Below the pieces are notes generated by a model. The model was not told where the DNA came from. It saw only the letters and a list, made by a program, of their open reading frames with translations, and did no database searches. From Trachythela sp. YZ-2020 (Eukaryota > Cnidaria > Anthozoa > Malacalcyonacea > Clavulariidae): DNA of 64,000 bases. Positions within the stretch are counted from its first letter, which is position 1, and every line of letters starts with the position of its first letter. The translations under genes were made by a program, and so were the position numbers. Positions 56,870 through 64,000 of this stretch are shown here, piece by piece. The DNA is taken from assembly GCA_016169945.1 (NCBI GenBank), contig JADLSH010000085.1:1488001-1552000 (forward strand). Direction: 5' to 3'.

Positions 56870-58145
56870 GTTCAAATTAAGGTAATATTTACATGCATCA
56901 AAGAAGTCATATTTGATCTAAGTTATAAAAGAGATCTTTTAAAAGCTATAAGTGTTGGTTTAGCTCTGATCTCACTTGATAGGCTATTCCAAACAACCGA
57001 TCCTCGATAGTGAAAACTACGTTTTTTAGCTTCGGTTTGTGGTCTAGGAATGAACAGATCATTTGTACTGTTTCTCAAATTATGAGAATGTGTGTTTGAA
57101 ATTGGTTGGAAAATGTTGTTGATACTATTAGGCAAATGACCATTTTGGGACTTGTACACACAAGTTACTAATTTGTTAAAGCGTGTGTGATCAAGAGTGT
57201 TCCAGCCAAGATCCTCTAAAATGTCGGATGATCTAATAGTGTAATCAGAATAAGTAATTATCCTTGCTGCTCTATTTTGTAATTTCTGTAATTTGTCAGC
57301 AAGGCCTTTAGTAAGGCAACCCCATATCTCACTGCAATAATCAAAGTATGGCTGAATTAAAGCCTCATACATTTTCAATAGTATCGAAAGTGGTATAAAG
57401 TCTCGAACTCGTTTGAGAGCTCCAAGACCGGATGAAACTTTTTTAGTAATTGCATCGATTTGTGTTTGCCAGCTTAACGTCTCGTCAACTTCAATGCCTA
57501 AGTGTTTGTAAGACTTTTTCCGTTCCAGTGAATGATTGTTAACTTTTATGTCAAAGTCATAATTCATATGGTTGATGTTGTAATTGCTGGTTACAATAAG
57601 ATACTTAGTCTTTTTTGTATTTAATGTTAGTTTATTAGCTTGTAGCCATACTTGAACATTTTGTAAATCATCGTTCATTTTAGATTGTAAAGACACTGGG
57701 TCTTTAGCATTTGCAGTCAGACTTGTGTTGTCCGCATACATCTCTACACTAGATGATAGAGAACACGTAGATAAGTCATTGATATATATTAGAAATAACA
57801 AGGGTCCAAGAATGGATCCTTGTGGAACCCCACAAACAATCTGACGACACTCTGAAAGGGCTCCATTAACGTATGTGCTCTGCTTACGGTTTGAGAGATA
57901 TGAAGTGAACCATTTAAAGGCGTGTGTATTTGCTCCATATAGTTTGAGCTTTTTGAGTAATATCTGGTGATCCACTGTATCAAACGCTTTTTTTAGATCT
58001 AAGAAGAGAACACCTGTTAACAATTTATTATCAATGTTTTGGTACCATTTATTAGTAATTTCCAGCAATGCTGTCATGGTTGAGTGCATTGGTCTAAAAC
58101 CATGCTGACAATCAGCAAGAAGAAGTTGACACAGATTATCCCAAA
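56870..58145 (-). pseudogene. LINE reverse transcriptase, 5'-truncated, catalytic site altered
   Basis: A 430-codon minus-strand frame (58215-56923) of which the LINE part starts near 58145: DCQHGFRPMHSTMTALLEIT, GVLFLDLKKAFDTVDHQILL, HAFKWFTSYLSNRKQSTYVN, GVPQGSILGPLLFLIYINDL, SSSVEMYADNTSL, WLQANKLTLNTKKTKYLIV, YKHLGIEVDETLSWQTQID, IQPYFDYCSEIWGCLTKGLA, LQNRAARIITYSDY, and FHYRGSVVWNSLSSEIR at the C-terminus. The YADD catalytic box reads YADN, which should abolish activity. It is otherwise unbroken, so it inserted recently and arrived truncated. The 3' side ends in an (ATT)n / (TAA)n tract near 56770-56790. Confidence 0.85.
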
Positions 58146-58151
58146 ATACGG

Positions 58152-58250
58152 TTATAATTCCATGACACGCAATCACGAATATTTCTCTTTGATCTTGACC
58201 CCAATCCCGACCCAATCCCTAACCCTATTTCGTGCGTGTCATGGAATTGT
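58152..58250. repeat. Short hairpin repeat
   Basis: GTTATAATTCCATGACACGC and GCGTGTCATGGAATTGTAAC are inverted copies about 60 bp apart, between the 5' end of the LINE and the cysteine-rich exon. Possibly a small MITE. Confidence 0.5.
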
Positions 58251-58317
58251 AACCCAAAATACCCTACGTTTGAGTGAATTGTCATGCGCAGAAGTGAAAA
58301 ACACGCCAATGCGGTTT

Positions 58318-58593
58318 AAAATGGCGGGGAAAGGCGAAGCGCCATGTTCATCTTGTGGTATGGAAACCAAATATATTTGTATGAGATGTAAGGTACATTG
58401 TTGTACAATGTGCTCAGAGATGGAAAATGATGAAGATCAGCTATAGGATGGAAAGCGGGGAAATCCGTAGGCTATTGCGAAGCACGTTCTATAAAAATGT
58501 TGGACGACGAATCAGATCAAAGTGAAAGTGATCAACAATCTTACAAGTGCTCGGGAAATAGACAAAAACAATTTTTAAAGAGAATCGAAAGGT
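58318..58593 (+). pseudogene. Cysteine-rich first exon of an invertebrate family, frameshifted
   Basis: Starts MAGKGEAPCSSCGMETKYIC then MRCKVHCCTMCSEMEND, a run of C-x2-C pairs of zinc-binding type, and, after a one-base shift at about 58440, GWKAGKSVGYCEARSIKMLD and a charged stretch to FLKRIER with a GTATGA donor at 58593. I recall this N-terminal zinc domain with a GWK.GK.VGYC block from cnidarian gene families linked to mobile elements. No further exon is visible; the duplicated segment follows. Confidence 0.55.
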
Positions 58594-59868
58594 ATGAGAT
58601 ATTATTCCAGGTTATTATGCAGCATATAATTTGAATATTTTAGTCAAGTCTAGTCATCTAGGCTAAGTCATTGGGCTTCCTATGAATATTTTAGTCAAGT
58701 CTAGTCATCTAGGCTAAGTCATTGGGCTTCCTATGAATATTTGAGTCAATTATTTGGCCAGGGTAGCCATTAAGACGTGTGCGGGAAACAGACAGTTTTT
58801 CATATTATTTCTGACTGCAGAGAAACTGTCGACGCGTACGTCATCTTTAACCGCCGCTCAATGCATTGAACTATTATCTATCAATCCAACACTGTTGAGA
58901 GTTCAAATCTTGATCAAGACAACGAATTTCTCGCTCTGCAGTAGCAGAATTAATGCGAATACTTAAGGTCTAAATAGTTAAATATATATTTGGCATTTTA
59001 ACACTGTTAACTTACTAGATGATTAGCGCTAGAACTCCTGAGTCGCGGGCATGTATAAGCAAATGTTTTAGTTTTCGCCTTCCTGCGATATTTCATCAAA
59101 AACTTTAGATAAGTCGGGGTTGTGCCGCCGAATGTGTGATAGCAGATAGCATGTTTAATGAGCATGCCATGCTTCGGTAAAAAACAGTTAATGATCCATG
59201 TAATGACTTTTTTGCGACAAGTGGAATTTATGAATCCTCCATGTTAGATGTTATTAGATATTCACATCGCCCAACTATACCCTGTATTTTTCGCTATATA
59301 TTTAAAGACCGAGATATTTCGTTAGCCTTCATTAGCAGACTTCACAAAATGTATGTTATTTCCCGCTTTCCTTTCAAGTTTTACTCTGTTTCTACCATGT
59401 TTCGAACCAATTCTTGTAACTACTATATGTCTCGATCTAGTTCTTGTAACTACTATATATATGTCTCGATCTAGTTCTTGGTGGTTCAAGTCCGTCTCTC
59501 AAGCCCGGTTCAAACGTCGAACTTTTCATGTGCCGAATCTAATGTTTCTATAAATTCATGAAAAGTTCGACGTTTGAATCAATTAGCTGCAACAGAAATC
59601 TATTACGTTCAGCAGTCGTTTTATTCGACCAAGCCAGAATCTAATGCATAAATTAGTATAATTGACAATAATTATTCTATTACCCTAAATTTATTATTAT
59701 TATTATTATTATTAAAAGCTTACATACGGTATCTCACTCACTTTACATGTTCTTCCGGAGAGCCGTTTACACATATACATACATAAAATTAGACAAAAAC
59801 AATTTTTAAAGAGAATCGAAAGGTATGAGATATTATTCCAGGTTATTATGCAGCATATAATTTGACTC
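58558..59868. repeat. Copy 2 of the direct duplication, flanked by a 78-bp repeat
   Basis: The unit 58690-59791 duplicates 55735-56868. A 53-bp piece (GAATATTTTAGTCAAGTCTA...) at its left edge is present twice in tandem (58634-58686 and 58687-58739). The whole insert is bracketed by a 78-bp direct repeat beginning AGACAAAAACAATTTTTAAA (58558-58635 and 59791-59868), which includes the end of the cysteine-rich exon. The copy carries only the first about 90 bp of the LINE 3' end, so the duplication is younger than the LINE insertion. Confidence 0.8.
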
Positions 59869-59961
59869 GCATATAGGCAAGATAAATTACAATATGTCTG
59901 CCAGAAAAATGTATTAATAAACAAACCATGTCCATGGGTCTGAAAAGTCAGTCATCCTGTC

Positions 59962-60139
59962 TGTAACGTGTTGATTTATTACGATACAGTTTATACTGAA
60001 CAAGAAATCGAGAGAAGTAGCTATTTGTTTACAATGTAGAATCGCCTAGCTTGTGTTTCTTTCGTACACGCCTCTCGCTGCGCCTGTCAATCAAATTAAT
60101 ATTTTCGTCATCGTTACGTCACCTAATAACATTGTGACA
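59962..60139 (-). repeat. 3' LTR of the Gypsy element
   Basis: 178 bp, TG...CA ended on the plus strand, 82-90% alike to the other LTR by eye (not computed). Contains GAGAGAAGTAGCTATTTGTT and CGTCATCGTTACGTCACC, a CRE-like TTACGTCA. Confidence 0.85.
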
Positions 60140-60284
60140 TCTTTTCCTTCTTTTCAAAAAAGAAAAGAAAAATAACTATAGTATAGAAATGTAATAATAT
60201 ATAATCTTAAAGTACTGATACCAATGGTCTCAGCCGAGGGTGCACCGTTTAATGATGGTACGTGTTCGAAGTTGGGTTCATTCA

Positions 60285-61389
60285 CAATCTCAGGATCAAT
60301 ACCAGCAACTGGTGGTGTTGGATGTCTTTCTTGCGATGCTTGGAGCGATTTCTCTTTCGGCGATTTCTTCGGTATTTCCTACCACTCACATCTACTTCGT
60401 ACGATCTGTTATCCAAAACCCTGGCACACGTTCCAAGCGTCCATTTTGTTGCATTTGGTAATTTCATTCGGATAGCTTGACCCTTTTTAAATGGCTGAAG
60501 AGGATGGTGCGTCTTGTTATAATGGCGAGTTTGTCGCGATTTCCGAGCAGCCAGTTTATCTCTGGTGCCTTCGTTGATTGGTTGTTCAAGGAGATCTTTG
60601 TGAGTCGGTAACAGTGTTCGCATACGCCGCCCCATCAACCTTTGGGCAGGTAATGATCCCAGACCTTCTGTGCGGGTGTTTTGCCAATCTAAAAATGCTA
60701 ACAAAGGGTCAGCTTTGGCTTTTGTCATCAGCATTTTGCAAGTCTTGATCGCATTCTCTGCCCAGCCATTAGATTGTGGGTAACGAGGGCTTGAAGTTAG
60801 ATGCTTGAACTGTCAATCTCTTGCAAATGCTGAAAATTCTGTGGCGGAAAACTGAGGTCCGTTATCCGTTATCACTGTATCCGGAATTCCATGTCGTGCA
60901 AACTGGACTTTGCAGGTTACTATGACTTTATCAGAGGTAGTTCTCGAATAATGGACTCTTGGACCTCGAAGAATCCACTCCAGTGGTCTACGAGCAGAAC
61001 AAAGTGCTGTTTTCCAAGCTCAAAAGGGTCCATACTGACCGTTTTCCAGGGACGGAATAGTATTGGGTATGGTTTTAATTCTTCACGACATTGTGCAGGT
61101 TGATGCACCTGACACGTTGGGCATTTAAAACCAAATCTTTAACCTCTGCGTTCATGAGTGGCCAATATAATACCTCACGGGCTCTCCGAAGACATCCTTC
61201 TATGCCAATATGAGATCGGTGTATCTGCGTCAGCATTTCTTTCCTCATTGATGTGGGGACTACTAAACGTTCTCCAGCGAAAACTAGTCCATTATCTACT
61301 ACTAGTTCACTTCTTTTGTCGTAGAACGGATATAAACATTTGTGGCGTCTGGGCCATTTGTGGCGCTTGGGCGTCTGCTTGTGGCGCAA
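60285..61389 (-). pseudogene. Gypsy integrase remnant
   Basis: Minus strand, in at least three frames. It starts with a zinc-binding type region (IHRSHIGIEGCLRRAREVLY), then the catalytic core with WKTVSMDPFELGKQHFVLLV (first Asp), VITDNGPQFSATEF (second Asp) and NGWAENAIKT (Glu). The C-terminal part follows: DWQNTRTEGLGSLPAQRLMG, RMRTLLPTHKDLLEQPI and RSYEVDVSGRKYRRNRR. All three DDE residues remain but frameshifts separate them. Gag, protease and RT are gone. Confidence 0.8.
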
Positions 61390-61427
61390 CCATCGTTTTA
61401 TTTCGACTCAAAACACTCCTGACACCA

Positions 61428-61585
61428 TGTAACGTGTTGATTTATTACGATATAGTTTATCGAGAGAAGTAGCTATTTGTTTACAATGTAGAATCGCCTA
61501 GCTTGTGTTTTTTCGTTCGCGCTTTTTGCTGCGCCTGTCAAATTAATGTTTCGTCATCGTGACGTCACCTAATAACATCGTGACA
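61428..61585 (-). repeat. 5' LTR of the Gypsy element
   Basis: 158 bp, same termini as the other LTR. It lacks about 20 bp (ACTGAACAAGAAATCGAGAG region) present in the left LTR. Confidence 0.85.
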
Positions 61586-61590
61586 CTGTC

Positions 61591-62409
61591 AGGTACTCCG
61601 GTACATACGAGGAAGTATTTAGTGAAATATTGAAATCTATAAATGCAAGGAAAGGAATGGAAAATCATGGTTTTTACAAATTAAAGTCTGTGCAATTAAT
61701 GCACTTCCTTTTAGTGTTTAACTGTTTACCCAGACATTTTTATGTGTTGAGGGAAGATTCTTGTGTATTGATGGCTAAATATACATCAGTCAATTCTAGA
61801 ATTTCCCACCGCTGCCGGGCTTCCCATGAATACTTGCAAAGTTTCTTTGGCCAGGGGCTGGGCATTAGTAGTTGCAAAGTAGTTGCCAAATTAGGAATGT
61901 AAAACTTTAGGTTAAACCTGCATGCAAAGCCTCCCGAGCATTAAGAACCTACAAGCACAAATTCTTGTCATTTTGCCATTTCATCATTACATTCTGATGG
62001 AATCATCATTTATTTGGCACAGGGTGGGGCATTGTTGTGCTTGTTCTGTCCAGCCCTGAGGGCGGTCGGGAGGAAAGGAAATGAATAATGCTAGATTTGA
62101 CTGATGCATTGTGCATTTACATTAATACCTTTTATCATCCACCTAAGTAAAATGCTATGCCTTCCTCATGGATGAGGATGATGGCATTTGATGGGAAAAG
62201 TGTACGTTTATTAAAGATAATATCTTATGATTAATTTGAATTAGTATTATTGGGATAAATACTAACACAAGCCTTCATGTTTGTCACTTGTCAGTATACA
62301 AAAGTGTTGTCATAACGATTGGTGTTGTAGTGTGGGATTGTAAAACAGTAATACAAAATAGGTCTAAATGTACATGGGGCATTAGAATATTTTTCAATTT
62401 TATTTTTAG
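61591..62409. other. Upstream of the Myb/SANT-like block, no gene seen
   Basis: 800 bp with only short frames. A TATTTTTAG acceptor at its right end opens the next exon, so an earlier exon should lie in or beyond this stretch; I could not identify it. Confidence 0.35.
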
Positions 62410-63100
62410 TCTTAAAGAATTGGTTGATGATAATCCATCGGATGACAAAGAGGAGGATTGTACAAGAAGGGAAAAGAAGGGAAATGAAAAGAAGGGAAGA
62501 AAGAAGAAGAAACCTGGTCGAAAATATACTTGGAGTCCTGAGGCAATTGATGACTTAATTGATATCATAGTAAAGAAATTGGTGTTTACCAACACAAAAA
62601 GTCAGAAGAATGGAGTAATATATGAGAAGATTCTCATTGAGTTGAAAGAGAGATCTGCTAAAAGAGGTGAAGTTATTCAATTCACTGTGTCACAGTTAAG
62701 AACCAAATTCAAGAAATGTGTCAGTGAGTGTAAACAAGCAGCCCTAACTATGAAAACAGCGACTGGGATTAAAAGATTCGAAGAAGAGCGTGGGTTTGGA
62801 AAGTGGTTTGACGCACTCTTTGCGCTGGTAAAATCGAGAGATTCGTGCAAGCCTGAATTAGCTTTTGAGCCTTCATCTTTGGAGGAACAGTCAACTAATG
62901 ATACCAGTATTGATGACGGCAAGGAAGGACCTTTTATCCCGGTTAAGAAGAAACGAAAATTTAAAGCAAGTGACAAACGTAGCGAAACTGCTATTGAGGC
63001 AATAAATGTTGTAAAAGGCACACTGAAAAATGATCAAACTAAAGATCTTATTGCATTCATGAAGGAGGAAATGGATAAGTCACGGCAATGGCTTGTCTCA
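62410..63100 (+). CDS. Myb/SANT-like DNA-binding protein fragment
   Basis: An exon beginning at a TTTTTAG acceptor (62410) and open to 63124. An acidic, then very basic leader (NEKKGRKKKKPGRKYTW) is followed by a trihelix/Myb-SANT-like module: YTWSPEAIDDLIDIIVKKL, QLRTKFKKCVSECKQAALTM, KRFEEERGFGKWFDALFALV. A linker and a nuclear-localisation-like VKKKRKFKASDKRS follow, then a helical end TKDLIAFMKEEMDKSR. Such proteins are DNA-binding partners of Harbinger-type transposases or domesticated regulators derived from them. The natural C-terminus is lost: at about 63100 the sequence changes to a retrotransposon gag. The first exon was not found. Confidence 0.6.
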
Positions 63101-63588
63101 GAGCTTTACTACCTCCTGCCGTAAGAATAGTATACAAATACAGTTTAGGACTTAGCGAAACAGAACTAAAAAAGCCACATCGAGTAATTCAAGCGCTCAA
63201 AGAATATTATGGGGCAAGCATCGGGGTCTCTGGGGAGAGACAGAAATTCCTCAGTTTATTGGCAAGAAATGAGTCAATTAGCGCTTGGGAATTTCGCTTG
63301 CGAAATCATGGAGCGCAGTGTGAATACGGAAACTTCGCCGACGAATTAATGAGAGATCAATTTATCGCTAGTGTCGTGTCTGAATCGCTGCGAGTGAAAT
63401 TAATCGGAAAAGGACACAGACATCGAGAGGGCTCTCAAGCGAAAGTAACACTTCGAGAAGTTGTCGAATTAGCAAAAGCTTTTGAAGCGACAACACTTAC
63501 AAACGAATTAATGAAGACCGCTAGAGGGTCGGCACAAGAACAAGTTAACTATAACAATAAAGTACGAAGTTATCAAGCAGACGATTAA
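63101..63588 (+). pseudogene. LTR retrotransposon gag fragment
   Basis: ALLPPAVRIVYKYSLGLSET, KPHRVIQALKEYYGASIGVS, RQKFLSLLARNESISAWEFR, QCEYGNFADELMRDQFIASV and VKLREVVE-like VTLREVVELAKAFEATTLTN: the capsid-like gag of a Gypsy family I recall from anthozoan genomes. It is open for 160 codons and ends at a stop; no protease or RT follows. It starts abruptly inside the Myb/SANT-like frame. Confidence 0.7.
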
Positions 63589-63589
63589 G

Positions 63590-63758
63590 GCTGATTTCCA
63601 TTCAGTGCAAAATGTCGCACGATCGAACTTTTGCGATCGTTTTCTTTTGAATTAGGAGCCCTCGACCGGATCCGTTCCAGTCGACCGCTCATAATTCAAA
63701 AGAAAGCGATCGTAAAAGATCGATCGCGCGACATTTTGCACTCTCAATGGAAATCAGC
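63590..63758. mobile_element. MITE with long inverted ends
   Basis: 169 bp, GCTGATTTCCATTCAGTGCA at the left and its near inverse at the right (TGCACTCTCAATGGAAATCA GC). Arms of about 60 bp surround a GC-rich centre. Target duplication not resolved. It directly follows the gag stop codon. Confidence 0.7.
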
Positions 63759-64000
63759 AATTGCACGTACGTACGCGCAATTGCACGCACGTACGTGTTT
63801 ATACTTTCGTGAAATGTGATTGGTTAAAAACTTGACGACCGCACAGAAAGTAGAATACAGTTCTACTGTCATACGTACAAAAAGTTAGCCGCGACGGTCA
63901 AGATTAGCGATCATTTTCGAGTCACAGAGCATGCGCACGTACGGCCACGTACGGTTGAGTGATTCGAGAAGATGATGCCATTGGATGATTGCTTCATTAT
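63759..64000. other. Window end, no gene seen
   Basis: Contains ACGTACGTACGCGCAATTGC-type palindromic runs and no recognisable coding sequence. Confidence 0.4.

Larger units (their letters stand above)
59962..61585 (-). mobile_element. Ty3/Gypsy LTR retrotransposon, internally deleted
   Basis: Direct LTRs at 59962-60139 and 61428-61585 (starts TGTAACGTGTTGATTT, ends GTGACA; TG...CA termini) with an exact 5-bp target duplication CTGTC at 59957-59961 and 61586-61590. On the coding (minus) strand the 5' LTR is followed by TGGTGTCAGGAGTG, which has the TGG start of a tRNA primer-binding site, and the 3' LTR is preceded by the polypurine tract GAAAAGAAGGAAAAGA. Between them only integrase remains. 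The LTRs differ by a 20-bp indel and several substitutions. Confidence 0.9.

Overview
This is a fragment of an animal nuclear genome, AT-rich and with very low coding density. Genes are split by GT-AG introns, and most of the window is transposable elements and their debris. Three repeat classes point to a marine invertebrate, most likely a cnidarian (inference): Penelope-like elements with hammerhead ribozymes, a 2A-peptide-bearing mobile ORF, and cysteine-rich or MULE-type families that I associate with cnidarian genomes. Nothing looks prokaryotic or organellar.

Three host genes can be assembled exon by exon. (1) The 5' half of an F-BAR-domain gene (NOSTRIN-like) lies on the minus strand at 1-6499, with seven exons in consistent phase, and runs off the left edge. 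(2) A complete cyclin T gene (P-TEFb subunit) lies on the minus strand at 22352-31289, with ten exons and 658 codons; it is the best-supported gene here. (3) An unrecognised multi-pass membrane protein lies on the plus strand, with exons at 41583-42175 and 54330-55278, separated by a 12-kb intron packed with mobile elements. A Myb/SANT-like coding block at 62410-63100 is cut short by a retrotransposon gag fragment.

Region by region: 1-6.5 kb F-BAR gene with MITEs in its introns; 7.9-12.9 kb an imperfect palindrome of about 5 kb with mirrored layers of tandem repeats around a degenerate telomere-like core; 12.9-16.9 kb a Penelope-like cluster with an 893-bp inverted pair, a separate RT-endonuclease fragment and six hammerhead ribozyme motifs of three types; 17-22 kb LINE debris and MITEs; 22.3-31.3 kb cyclin T with a SINE in intron 4; 32-41 kb MITEs, MULE, BEL/Pao and kinase pseudogenes, and a TTAA-flanked MITE; 41.6-55.3 kb the membrane-protein gene, whose intron holds a 2A-peptide ORF, hAT-like elements, a broken zinc-binding gene and LINEs; 55.7-59.9 kb a direct 1.1-kb duplication around a LINE and a cysteine-rich exon; 60-61.6 kb an LTR retrotransposon with matched LTRs and target-site duplication but only integrase left; 62.4-63.8 kb Myb/SANT, gag and a MITE.

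The most unusual content is the ribozyme-dense Penelope cluster and the layered palindrome. The mobile elements are nested in an order that can be read: a MITE inside a LINE inside one palindrome arm; a LINE inside a hAT element inside the long intron; a hAT MITE inside a BEL gag relic. All calls come from reading the sequence and from remembered family motifs; no database search was run.
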